Positions 1-7,798 of a stretch of DNA of 64,000 nucleotides are shown here, piece by piece. Position numbers and translations under genes: made by a program. Source of the DNA: Williamsia phyllosphaerae (lineage in GTDB: Bacteria > Actinomycetota > Actinomycetes > Mycobacteriales > Mycobacteriaceae); assembly GCF_014635305.1 (NCBI RefSeq), contig NZ_BMCS01000001.1, forward strand, positions 1,674,001-1,738,000, written 5' to 3'. Under the pieces are notes generated by a model, which worked only from the letters and a program-made list of their open reading frames with translations, made no database searches and was not told where the DNA came from. Numbering within the stretch: the first letter of the stretch is position 1; each line of letters opens with the position of its first letter.

Positions 1-536
1 ACGCCACCGCGCTGCGCAACGTTCTCGACGACGTCGACTCCGCGATCGTCGTCGGTCATTCCTACGGCGGCACCGTCATCGCCGAGGCGGGCTCTCACAC
101 TGCCGTGACCCACCTGCTGTACGTGTCGTCGTACCTGCCCGACGTGGGTTCGTCTCAGGGCTCGATCATGAGCACCGAGACCGATCCGGTGGCGGTCGCG
201 GACAACGGCGACGGAACGATCAGCGTATCCGGTTACGATGCAGCGTCATTCGGTGACCGCTTCCTCCACGATGCCGACGAGACGATCCGGCGCCGGGCCT
301 GGGAGCGGGTGATCCCGCAGGCGATCGGCGCATTCACCACCCCCACCACCGCCGCCGGATGGCGGGGCGTCGACTCCACCTACATCGTCTGTGCGGATGA
401 CCGCAGTACTTCGCCGGCGCTACAGCGCTTGCACGCTCAGCGGGCGACCCGCTCGGTCGAGCTGCCCACCGGGCATCATCCGTTCATCTCCCGACCGGAC
501 CTCGTGGTCGAGCAGATCGAGGCGTTTCTCCGCTAG
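1..536 (+). CDS. Alpha/beta hydrolase, 5' truncated by window edge
   Basis: The open frame runs in from the left edge (codons in phase from base 3) and ends at TAG 534-536, so the start is outside the window. The nucleophile elbow GHSYGG is visible, with its Ser codon at bases 60-62. A later ADDRST stretch fits the acid-bearing strand and TGHHPFISRP near the end fits the catalytic His. This is the usual order Ser-Asp-His of small soluble alpha/beta hydrolases of about 230-250 residues. The substrate cannot be told. It converges on the frameshifted peptidase gene to its right. Confidence 0.85.
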   Translation, partial: ATALRNVLDDVDSAIVVGHSYGGTVIAEAGSHTAVTHLLYVSSYLPDVGSSQGSIMSTETDPVAVADNGDGTISVSGYDAASFGDRFLHDADETIRRRAWERVIPQAIGAFTTPTTAAGWRGVDSTYIVCADDRSTSPALQRLHAQRATRSVELPTGHHPFISRPDLVVEQIEAFLR

Positions 537-587
537 AGCCCGATGCGCGGGGGAGTGCAATAGCGGCAGGGCGCGGCGCCGGTCGAC

Positions 588-2044
588 TCAGCATTCGATG
601 TCGGTCTTCGGCATCGTACCCCGGACCAGGTAGTCGGTGATGACATCCTGAGCACACGTGTTGCTCCCGAGTGCGTAGACGCCATGTCCGCTGCCCTCGA
701 CGGTGAGCAGGCGTGAGCGGTCCCCGAACTTCTCGTTGATCCGTTCGCCGTTGCTCAGCGGCGTGACGGGGTCGCGACGGTGTTGGGCCACGAGGACGTT
801 GGTCGGACCGTCGGTCTGAATGGCAACCGGCGGTTCGCTGTGCGCGATCTGCCAGTAGGCGCACGGCATGATGTTCGCGGCAGCCGCGCCGAACAGGGGG
901 AACTTCTCACGATCCTCGGCGATGGCCTCTTTGTAGACTTGCGGGTCACGGGACCACTCGACGTCATTGCACGTGACCGCGAGGAACACCGACCAGGTGT
1001 TGTCGAACGCCGAGACCGATTTCTCGGCAGGTAGATTCGCGAAGGGCGAGTCGTTCAGCGACCTCCACGATCGCGCCGCGGCCTCGTAGGACGCGGGGTT
1101 GTACAACGTGACGAACGTTCCGGCTCGGAACGCGCGCCCGTCGAGTCCGTTCACCGGCGTGCGATCGAGCTTGTCGGCAAGGGTGAAATACGTCTGGCGC
1201 ACCTCATCGGGGGTGCGGCCCAGGTGGTACTCGTCATCGCGCGCGGCGGCCCACCTCGCGAAGTCGGGGAAGGTCTGCTCCATGCCTTCGGCGTAGCGAC
1301 GAAGCCCGCCTCGATCGAGATGGGTGTCACCGATGTTGCTGTCCAATACGATTCGATCTGTTGAGTCGGGGAACATGGACGCGTAGGCGGCACCGAGTGC
1401 GGATCCGTAGGAGTATCCCAGAAAATTGCCCTTCTTCTCTCCGAGTGCCTGCCGGACGCTGTCGAGGTCGCGGGCCATGTTGGCTGTCGTGATGATCGCA
1501 TTCGGCCGTCGTCGTTCGCGGCGCATCTCTTCGCCACTGTCTCGGCAACCTTCTTCTGTTCGTCGAATGCGGCGTCATCGTAGGCGTACGGCGGTACGGC
1601 CCCGCGGTAGCCGATGTCGTCGGTGATCTGACACCCGATCGGTGCGGAGTGGCCGACGCCGCGAGTGTCCATACCGATCAGGTCGTAGCTGTCCAGGGTC
1701 TGTTGCGGGATACCGCGTTCGACGAGAAACGCCGGCTGGTCCAGTCCGGTTCCGCCCGGACCGCCGGGATTGAGCAACAGGACGCCGCGACGTTTGGCAG
1801 GGTTCTCGGACGCCAGTCTGGAGATGGTGAGGTCGATCGTGGGACCGTCGGGTTCGTTGTAGTCGAGAGGTACCGGGATTGTGGCGCACTGCAGTTCGGT
1901 TGCTTTGACGTCGTCTGGACATGCCGTCCAGGAGGCCAGGGGTGGCGCCGGGATGGTCTCGCTCTTCGGCGTTGCCGGCGACGAGCATCCGGCGAGCGCC
2001 AGTGCGGTCAGAGCGACGAACAGTGTGGGGCGAACAGTTCTCAT
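588..2044 (-). pseudogene. TAP-family lipoprotein peptidase (alpha/beta hydrolase), frameshifted
   Basis: The start ATG at 2042-2044 has AAAGG about nine bases upstream and opens a lipoprotein signal with lipobox LALAGC. The frame continues through an oxyanion loop (LNPGGPGG) and DTRGVG, then is lost near 1500-1506, where the downstream frame resumes with NAIITTANMARDLD. The second frame carries the nucleophile GYSYGSALG, the acid region DPVTPL and the His in GSGHGVYA, followed by a TAP-like C-terminal part. Joined, the two pieces give a complete exported tripeptidyl-aminopeptidase-like protein of about 485 residues. One missing base explains the break. It could be a real mutation or a sequencing error; both halves otherwise look intact, so decay would be recent. 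Confidence 0.8.
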
Positions 2045-2063
2045 CGATGATGCCTTTCGGATG

Positions 2064-2702
2064 TCAGTTGGCCGCGCCGTCGAGCAGCCAGTGATAACGC
2101 AGCCGAAAGCTGCGTTCGGTGCTGGCAATCGCCGTGGCGAACCCCAGCGCGATGTTCGACCACACGTGCAGGCTGATGGGCGAGGTGAAGATCCCGACGG
2201 AATTCGCGATCGGTGGTACCGCCGAAATCTGCTCGGCGAGTTGCAGGAGCAGCAGGGCGAGGCCGGTGACGAGGATGATCGTCGACGCAACCCCGATCAC
2301 CCGGCTCGCCGCCCGATGGTTGTTGTCGAGGCGTGCCCGGCGCCCTTCGGCGGAGGCAGGGTCGGGGCTGAGTTGATGCTCGGATCCGTCGTCGGCGACG
2401 AAGTGGCAGCGCTTGATGCCGAATCCGCTCATCGCGACCTCGATGGTGCCGCCGTCGACGCCGAACGCCGCAGGTAGCTTCGACTCCGCACAGTGCCGGC
2501 CGTCGCGGTAAAGACCCGCCCTCACCCCGCCCGAACCCTGCTTCTGCCAGTGGCGGACGTCGACCGCGTAGTCAGCATCGGGACGGCGCAGATAGAACAG
2601 TGCTCGCCCGGGGAGCTGCCACCAGCGAAACCGCTGAAGAGCGTGCCCGTCGCCTCTCGTGATCCGGCGCGCTGCCCTGGTGCGTTTCCATGTGTCGAAC
2701 AC
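2064..2702 (-). CDS. Membrane protein, unknown function, two transmembrane segments
   Basis: I do not recognise the family. The likely start is GTG at 2700-2702, preceded by GGAAGGAAG; an upstream ATG at 2768 would put the operator palindrome inside the coding region. The first two thirds are soluble and basic, containing a tryptophan-rich beta-like stretch (FRWWQLPGRALFYL). Two hydrophobic helices follow near the C-terminus (VIGVASTIILVTGLALLLL and a later LHVWSNIALGFATAIA). The stop lies 19 bases before the start of the frameshifted peptidase gene, so both may share one transcript. It is divergent from a TetR gene and probably that regulator's target. Confidence 0.6.
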   Translation of the reverse strand: MFDTWKRTRAARRITRGDGHALQRFRWWQLPGRALFYLRRPDADYAVDVRHWQKQGSGGVRAGLYRDGRHCAESKLPAAFGVDGGTIEVAMSGFGIKRCHFVADDGSEHQLSPDPASAEGRRARLDNNHRAASRVIGVASTIILVTGLALLLLQLAEQISAVPPIANSVGIFTSPISLHVWSNIALGFATAIASTERSFRLRYHWLLDGAAN

Positions 2703-2749
2703 GGTCTTCCTTCCTGGTCGAGCCGCTAGCACGCTGTACTGTTCGAATG

Positions 2750-2788
2750 AGTGTGCTGACGGTAGCACACTGTGCTAGCACAGTGTGC
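2750..2788. promoter_or_regulatory. Multi-copy TetR-type operator
   Basis: Bases 2765-2788 are a perfect 24-bp palindrome with left arm GCACACTGTGCT. Just left of it GTGTGCT (2751-2757) and AGCACAC (2764-2770) form another inverted pair, so three copies of the half-site AGTGTGCT lie within 39 bp. The array sits between the divergent membrane protein (start 2702) and TetR gene (start 2811), the normal place for an autoregulated TetR operator. Binding by that TetR is inference. Confidence 0.75.
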
Positions 2789-2810
2789 GGTTCGATGAGG
2801 GGAGCGCGAC

Positions 2811-3410
2811 GTGGCGAATGAGCTCGGCTCGAGGGAAAGAATCTTGATTGCTGCGTGCGAGATGTTCGGTGAGGATCAGGCGGCGTCGCTGAGCGTGCGT
2901 TCGGTGGCGGCCAGGGCGGGTGTGAGCATGGGATCGCTGCGCCATCACTTCCCGACGCAGCGTGCACTGAGGGATGCAGTACTCGAGACCATCTATGACG
3001 CGGTCACAACGGACGACGGGGTCATCCACGACTCGTCACTTCCTGCGCGCGACCGTCTGGTGCAGTGTTTGCGTCTGGTCCTCGCGCCTCTCCTCGGCGA
3101 CCAGGCTCGGCAGGCCTGGATCAAATTTTTCGAGGCCTTCGTGGAGCCCGAACCCACGAATGCGCGAAAGGCGTCCTACGCGGCGATCGTCGACGAAGGC
3201 AGACGCAGGGTGGAACACTGGTTGACCGTTCTCGACAAAGAGGGTGTCCGCGTCGACGGCGATCTCGGACAACAGGCCACGTTCCTCAACACTGTGCTGA
3301 ACGGTCTGTGGCTCGATCGCGCGGTGCCGTTCGACGACTCCGTCCTGCACTCGGAGACGGCGACGTTGTACTACGCGGTGGACGCCGTGCTGAAGAGGCC
3401 TGACGCGTAG
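2811..3410 (+). CDS. TetR-family transcriptional regulator
   Basis: The 199-residue protein has a TetR N-terminal helix-turn-helix (ERILIAACEMFGEDQAASLSVRSVAARAGVS in two adjacent helices, then MGSLRHHFPTQRALRDAV) and a helical ligand-binding C-terminal domain of normal length. The start is GTG at 2811, preceded by GAGGGGAG. The divergent membrane-protein gene and the palindrome array between them suggest local autoregulation. The ligand is unknown. Confidence 0.88.
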   Translation: MANELGSRERILIAACEMFGEDQAASLSVRSVAARAGVSMGSLRHHFPTQRALRDAVLETIYDAVTTDDGVIHDSSLPARDRLVQCLRLVLAPLLGDQARQAWIKFFEAFVEPEPTNARKASYAAIVDEGRRRVEHWLTVLDKEGVRVDGDLGQQATFLNTVLNGLWLDRAVPFDDSVLHSETATLYYAVDAVLKRPDA

Positions 3411-3486
3411 GTGACGGTGGTCGGACCGGACAGTGACTTGCCCCGCACGTTTACGCTGTCGCGAATCGATCGGCTTGAGATCATCG

Positions 3487-4434
3487 TCAGCGCAACGCAA
3501 CTCCACCGGTCGATGACTGCGTTGCTGCAGCGAGGGTCTGGGCGTCGAGGCCGGCCAGCCACTCATCGAAGCGGAGCAGGAATGGAAAGGTCTGGCGAAG
3601 CGCCGTGAGGTCGGCGTGTCCGGCCAACCTGCCGTCGTCCACCGCGGCCGCCAGTCTCCCCAGCAGATCGTTCCCCCGCAGGACGTCATCGGGGATCCGG
3701 CGGTAGGAGACCGGACGATCGAGCGCGGTGCCGAGGTGATGTGCCAGCTCATCGCCGGTGAGCGAGTCGCCGGCGAGATCTATGGTGCGGTCGACGAAAG
3801 AAGAAGGCGAGCCGAAGATCTCCGCGACGACGAGACCGATGTCGCGCACAGCGAGTACCTGCACCGCCTGGTCCTTCCGCATCAGAAACGTGAACACCCC
3901 GTCGGCCAGTCCCATCCCGGGAAGCAGGAGGATCTCCATGAAGCTGGCGGGCCGGATGATCGTGCTCGCGATGTCAAGGCCCCGGACGTGTGCCTCGATG
4001 CGACTCTTGGTGTCGAAGTGGCCGATTCCGGTCGGCGTCGACCCCGCTGCGATCGCCGAGCTGTAGACGAGGTGTTCGACACCGGCTTCTCCGGCGAGGT
4101 CGGCGACCAAGACACCCCAGGCCACCTCGTCGTCGTCGCTCATCTCGGTGTTGGCCTGTCCCGAGCTGGGTTGGACACTGAACACCCCGTACGCGCCGAC
4201 GAAAGCGGATCGCAGCGATGTCGGATCGGCGAGGTCTCCGGCGATCGTCTCGATCCCGGTGGCTTTGAGCTGTCGGGCCGGCGCGCTCGATGGGTCGCGC
4301 ACCACCGCGCGAACTCTCCACCCGTCGGCGTTCAGAGCCGAGGCGACCGATCCGCCCTGTTGCCCCGTCGCCCCGAGCACGACGATCACGTTCTCGCCGG
4401 GGAGGATCGGTCGATTCGAATGATGGTCGGTCAT
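3487..4434 (-). CDS. NmrA-like NAD(P)-binding protein
   Basis: The 315-residue protein begins with a Rossmann strand and the dinucleotide motif VLGATGQQGGSVA near residue 19, followed by RAVVRDPSS, typical of NADP-preferring NmrA/HSCARG proteins. The YxxxK pair of true SDR enzymes is not evident, so it may be a redox sensor rather than a dehydrogenase. It is divergent from an HxlR regulator, with a palindrome between them; HxlR proteins commonly control such neighbours. The real substrate is not known. Confidence 0.85.
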   Translation of the reverse strand: MTDHHSNRPILPGENVIVVLGATGQQGGSVASALNADGWRVRAVVRDPSSAPARQLKATGIETIAGDLADPTSLRSAFVGAYGVFSVQPSSGQANTEMSDDDEVAWGVLVADLAGEAGVEHLVYSSAIAAGSTPTGIGHFDTKSRIEAHVRGLDIASTIIRPASFMEILLLPGMGLADGVFTFLMRKDQAVQVLAVRDIGLVVAEIFGSPSSFVDRTIDLAGDSLTGDELAHHLGTALDRPVSYRRIPDDVLRGNDLLGRLAAAVDDGRLAGHADLTALRQTFPFLLRFDEWLAGLDAQTLAAATQSSTGGVALR

Positions 4435-4507
4435 GGCGTCTCCTGGTGATGTCTCCGGCGCAACAAAGTCGTCTGCTGCTGCTCCGGTGGAAACGCTAGT
4501 GTGGACA

Positions 4508-4527
4508 GACCTACCAATCGGTAGGTC
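4508..4527. promoter_or_regulatory. HxlR-type operator, copy 1
   Basis: GACCTACC (4508-4515) and GGTAGGTC (4520-4527) form perfect 8-bp arms around AATC. The core ACCTACCAATCGGTAGGT (4509-4526) recurs exactly, in reverse complement, at 7108-7125 upstream of the RidA gene. It lies 24 bases before the HxlR start and between the divergent NmrA and HxlR genes. That HxlR binds here is inferred. Confidence 0.75.
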
Positions 4528-4550
4528 TCACCAGCCCCCGGGAGAGCTCG

Positions 4551-4871
4551 ATGCGAGAACCGTTGCCCGCCGCAGCCGACTGCTTCGTGCGACTCGGCGT
4601 CGACCTGATTTCCCACCAGTGGGACGCGGTGGTCCTGACGGTCCTGAGGAGTGGGCCCTCTCGGCGTGCCGCCCTCGTGTCGGCCATCGGGGGCATCAGC
4701 GACAAGTCTTTGCACGAGTCGTTGCGGAGGCTGCGCGACGCCGGGCTGGTCGAGAAGGATGACGTCGGAAACGTCTACCGGCTGACCGACCTGGGTGAGT
4801 CGCTCGCGACCGGACCCGTTCTGGCACTGGCGCAGTGGGCCGAGACGAATCATGGGGAGTTGAACGACTGA
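4551..4871 (+). CDS. HxlR-family winged-helix regulator
   Basis: At 106 residues this is a normal-sized HxlR protein. It has the family pattern: an N-terminal Cys (ADCFVRLGVDLISHQW, here Cys11), a helix-turn-helix (RRAALVSAIGGISDKSLHESLRRL) and a wing ending YRLTDLGESL. HxlR proteins often sense electrophiles or redox stress through that Cys. The start ATG follows GGGAGAG. It probably controls the divergent NmrA-like gene through the palindrome at 4508-4527, and the same palindrome near 7104 suggests the RidA gene as a second target. Confidence 0.88.
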   Translation: MREPLPAAADCFVRLGVDLISHQWDAVVLTVLRSGPSRRAALVSAIGGISDKSLHESLRRLRDAGLVEKDDVGNVYRLTDLGESLATGPVLALAQWAETNHGELND

Positions 4872-4896
4872 TTCCTCGGCGGTCGCACCAGGAGTT

Positions 4897-5853
4897 TCAC
4901 GGTCGCAAGACCAGCCTGCCGAAGACTGTGCCGTCGTCCATGCGTCGGTGGGCGTCGGCGGCCCGGTCCAGCGGGAGGACATCCTGGACGACTGCGTGGA
5001 TGTCGCCGCGCACGGCAGCGTCGAACAGTTCGATCCGAGTCCGGTCGCGATCAACCCTCGGCACGGTATCGAGACTGAATGTGCTCAGCGTCAACGATTT
5101 CTGGAAGGCGCCCAGAAGGGTCATGCCGAAATCTGACGGGGGATAGCCGGCCACGACGCCGACGAGAACCATCCGGCCGTTGAATGCGAGACGCTCGATG
5201 AAGCGTGGCAACGCCGCGCCCGCGACGACGTCGATGATGACGTCGAACAGCTCGGGTCCGTCTCCGTTACCGTCGCGGTCGAGCACGTGCGTCGCACCGA
5301 ATCGGCGTAGCAGTTCCCCGCGTGAGGCCGATGACGTGGTCACGGCTATCGAGCCTGCGCCGCCGCGAGAGGCAAGCTCAACCGCCGCGATTCCGATGCT
5401 GCCGGATGCGCCTCGCACGAGGACCGACTCACCCGCGATGAAGTGGGCGTGGACGAGCGCGAAATGCGCCACTGGCGCGGCACTTCCGAGCGCAACCGCA
5501 TCGACGCTGGGAAGCCCGTCGGGGAGCTCGACCACATTGTCGACAGATGCGATTGCCTGCTCCGCGTAACCGCCACCGACGCCGGTGAAGGCCCAGACGC
5601 GCCGGCCCACCCAGCTCTGGTCCACGCCGTCGCCGACCCCGGTGACCATCCCGGCCACCTCGCTGCCCGGTGTGTACCCAGAACCGAAGCCGGCACCGGT
5701 CACCGTGCCTCGGCGGATGACGGCATCGACCCCTCCGACCCCGATGGCATCGGTCTGGATGAGAACTTCTCCGACCGCTGGAGTGGGCGTGGCGGGTTCG
5801 ATGACCCCCATGCCGTCGGGGCTGCCGAATGTGTGGACCGCTATTGCCTTCAC
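4897..5853 (-). CDS. Zinc-independent quinone oxidoreductase-type dehydrogenase (MDR family)
   Basis: The start is GTG at 5851-5853, chosen because GGAGG lies seven bases upstream and the protein then begins with the family's first strand (VKAIAVHTFGSP); 318 residues is normal. A GroES-like domain comes first. The Rossmann motif is the variant GASGSIGIAAVELA near residue 150. Zinc-ligand cysteines are absent, so it resembles NADPH:quinone reductases. It is divergent from a TetR gene with an operator-like palindrome between them. Confidence 0.85.
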   Translation of the reverse strand: MKAIAVHTFGSPDGMGVIEPATPTPAVGEVLIQTDAIGVGGVDAVIRRGTVTGAGFGSGYTPGSEVAGMVTGVGDGVDQSWVGRRVWAFTGVGGGYAEQAIASVDNVVELPDGLPSVDAVALGSAAPVAHFALVHAHFIAGESVLVRGASGSIGIAAVELASRGGAGSIAVTTSSASRGELLRRFGATHVLDRDGNGDGPELFDVIIDVVAGAALPRFIERLAFNGRMVLVGVVAGYPPSDFGMTLLGAFQKSLTLSTFSLDTVPRVDRDRTRIELFDAAVRGDIHAVVQDVLPLDRAADAHRRMDDGTVFGRLVLRP

Positions 5854-5885
5854 TGGAAACCTCCGGGGGTGAGTGATGATCTCGA

Positions 5886-5914
5886 ACGTAACGGACGCCC
5901 CCGTCCGTTTACGT
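5886..5914. promoter_or_regulatory. Probable TetR operator between divergent genes
   Basis: ACGTAACGGACG (5886-5897) and CGTCCGTTTACGT (5902-5914) are inverted copies around CCCC, with one extra T in the right arm. It lies between the quinone-oxidoreductase gene (start 5853, minus strand) and the TetR gene (start 5927, plus strand). Confidence 0.6.
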
Positions 5915-5926
5915 AAAGTGATAGCC

Positions 5927-6535
5927 ATGGGCGATCACCTGCATCAGTTCCTCCGGTCCGACGCGAAGGACAACCGCGACCGCATCCTTGAGGTGGCGCG
6001 CGAGGTGTTCGCGACCGACGGTCTCGGGGTCTCCATGCGCGAGGTGGCACGCAGGGCGGGCGTCGGCCCGGCGACGCTGTACCGGCGGTTCCCGACCAAG
6101 AAGGACTTGGTCGTGGAGGCGTTCATGGACGAGTTCGGCAGGTGTCGTGAGATCGTGCGGACCGGCTTCGACGACGCCGACCCGTGGCGAGGATTCTGCT
6201 ACGTACTGACGGAACTCAGCGAACTACAGTCGGAGAACCAGGGTTTCACCGAGGCCTTCCTCGCGGAGTATCCGGACGTCGTCGACGTGAGATCGCACCG
6301 GACAGAGATGGTCGGTGAATTCGCCGACCTGGTCCGTAGAGCAAAAGCGCAGGGCGACTTGCGGACCGACTTCGTCGTCGCGGATCTCATTCTGTTCTTG
6401 ACGGCCAACCGCGGACTGGCGAGCACCCCGCCCGAGAATCGGCTGTTCGCTGCGCGTCGCTTCTCCGCTCTGATGATCGATGCTGCGCGTAAGTCGCCGA
6501 CCCATCAGGCCCTGCCCCGTCATCTGAAGCGGTGA
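5927..6535 (+). CDS. TetR-family transcriptional regulator
   Basis: The first ATG past the palindrome (5927-5929) gives 202 residues; GTG at 5918 is an alternative, and an ATG at 5873 would run through the operator. The N-terminal domain shows RDRILEVAREVFATDGLG and VGPATLYRRFPTKKDLVVEAF, classic TetR helix-turn-helix sequence. The C-terminal half is helical. It probably represses the divergent quinone-oxidoreductase-like gene and itself. Confidence 0.87.
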   Translation: MGDHLHQFLRSDAKDNRDRILEVAREVFATDGLGVSMREVARRAGVGPATLYRRFPTKKDLVVEAFMDEFGRCREIVRTGFDDADPWRGFCYVLTELSELQSENQGFTEAFLAEYPDVVDVRSHRTEMVGEFADLVRRAKAQGDLRTDFVVADLILFLTANRGLASTPPENRLFAARRFSALMIDAARKSPTHQALPRHLKR

Positions 6536-6599
6536 GCACACCGTCGCTGCCTCGTCGATCAGTTCGGTACCTCGGCCCGAAGCCCACACCGGCGCGCGG

Positions 6600-7004
6600 T
6601 CAGTCGACGACCGCGGTGACCTCGGCCTCGATGAGGATGCCGGGCTCGTAGAGGATGCTGACACCGATCAGCGCCAGCGGTGGCGTCGACAGATCGAACT
6701 CGCGGCCGGCCTGTTCGACACCTGCGGTGAACGCGTCCATCTTCGACTTCTCCCAGTCCACCGCGTACCAGGTGAACCGCACCACGTCCGCAAATGTGGC
6801 GCCGGCCGCGGCGAGCGACTTGGCGACGTTGCGGTACACCTGCGCGACCTGTCCGGCGAGATCGTCAGGCGCGACGAGGTTTCCGTCGCTGTCCCACGCG
6901 ACCTGTCCGGCGAGATGGATCTGCTTGGACCCGGTGGCCACGGCCACATGGTGATACAGCGGGATCCGGACGTGTCCATCCGGGTTGATCAACGAGACTG
7001 CCAT
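6600..7004 (-). CDS. RidA-family protein (enamine/imine deaminase-like)
   Basis: The start ATG 7002-7004 follows CAGGAA and gives 134 residues, the size of RidA/YjgF trimer subunits. Recognisable parts are IHLAGQVAWDSDGNLV, the central LAGQVAQVYRNVAKSLAAAGATFADVVRFTWY and a C-terminal PLALIGVSILYEPGILIEAEVTAV. The canonical active-site Arg of RidA, usually in a VNSRPARSCV-like stretch, is replaced here (SILYEPGILIE), so it may belong to a non-RidA Rid subfamily. The 26-bp palindrome about 100 bases upstream links it to the HxlR gene. Confidence 0.83.
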   Translation of the reverse strand: MAVSLINPDGHVRIPLYHHVAVATGSKQIHLAGQVAWDSDGNLVAPDDLAGQVAQVYRNVAKSLAAAGATFADVVRFTWYAVDWEKSKMDAFTAGVEQAGREFDLSTPPLALIGVSILYEPGILIEAEVTAVVD

Positions 7005-7103
7005 GCGGATTCCTGGGTCGTCGGGGCCTCGACCAGCACCCGACGCACGATATTCCGGCGTCCGTGCGGCCTCGGCCAACATGTGAGGCTCACGTTAGCG
7101 CCG

Positions 7104-7129
7104 CAGCACCTACCGATTGGTAGGTGCTG
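7104..7129. promoter_or_regulatory. HxlR-type operator, copy 2
   Basis: CAGCACCTACC (7104-7114) and GGTAGGTGCTG (7119-7129) are perfect 11-bp arms around GATT. The inner 18 bases are the reverse complement of the palindrome at 4509-4526. It lies between the end of a TetR gene and the RidA gene, both on the minus strand, so it fits a RidA promoter element. Confidence 0.72.
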
Positions 7130-7145
7130 GAACAAGACAGTTCCG

Positions 7146-7709
7146 TCACCGAGATGAGCTGATCGACGCGACGTCGTCGAACGCCAGCCGGAGCAGTGCC
7201 GCGAGACCGGGCGAGGGGTCGTCGTACCACGAGTCGACGGCGCAGACGAACGCCGCCATTCCGATCTGAGCGGCGAGTCGTGATCGCGCTTCGGGGATTC
7301 CGCGCTGCTGCAGTGACTCTGCCACCGCGGTGGCCAGGGCTGCCATCTTGGACAGTTCCCGTTCCCGCAGCTCGGGAGTCGCCACGACCAATGCATGCCG
7401 GGGTCGGGCGAAATCACGACCTGAATCGTGGAACTCGACGGTGGTCAGGCAGGCGGTCAGCAGCGTGTCCAGTACCGGATCGGTGGCCGCGGAGCTGTTC
7501 ACCGACGCGACCAACAGATCGCGCAGCTCGGCCTCACCGCCGAACAGGACTTCGCGTTTGTCGGGGAAGTGTCGAAAGAAGGTGCGGTCGTTGACACCTG
7601 CGCGAGCCGCGATCTCGGCGGTGGTCGTTCGGTCGAAGCCGTTCTCGGCGAACAGCTCCAGGGCAGCCTGCTGCAGGCGGTGTCGAGCCTCCTGACCGCT
7701 CCGCGGCAT
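7146..7709 (-). CDS. TetR-family transcriptional regulator
   Basis: Translation likely starts at ATG 7707-7709 (MPRSGQ), with AAGGGA upstream; this gives 187 residues and keeps the palindrome at 7723-7771 outside the gene. The helix-turn-helix is clear (RTTTAEIAARAGVNDRTFFRHFPDKREVLF). The C-terminal domain has normal length. The divergent epimerase-like gene is the obvious target. Confidence 0.87.
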   Translation of the reverse strand: MPRSGQEARHRLQQAALELFAENGFDRTTTAEIAARAGVNDRTFFRHFPDKREVLFGGEAELRDLLVASVNSSAATDPVLDTLLTACLTTVEFHDSGRDFARPRHALVVATPELRERELSKMAALATAVAESLQQRGIPEARSRLAAQIGMAAFVCAVDSWYDDPSPGLAALLRLAFDDVASISSSR

Positions 7710-7722
7710 GGGACGTCCCTTC

Positions 7723-7771
7723 GTAGCGCCATATTGTGACACTACGTGTTAGTGTCAGATCCTGGCGCTAC
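7723..7771. promoter_or_regulatory. Two concentric inverted repeats in a divergent promoter
   Basis: The inner pair is TGACACTA (7737-7744) and TAGTGTCA (7750-7757). The outer pair is GTAGCGCCA (7723-7731) and TGGCGCTAC (7763-7771). Both pairs are perfect and centred on base 7747, with 5-base gaps on each side between inner and outer arms. The structure lies between a TetR gene and the NAD(P)-binding epimerase-like gene, so a two-dimer TetR operator is likely. Confidence 0.75.
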
Positions 7772-7798
7772 GGCCAGCGTAGTCATGTGGAGGTCCAG

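Noticed and set aside
7710..7742. Upstream start for the TetR gene (MSQYGATK)
   Set aside because: It would place the coding region across the palindrome; the start at 7709 has a better ribosome site.
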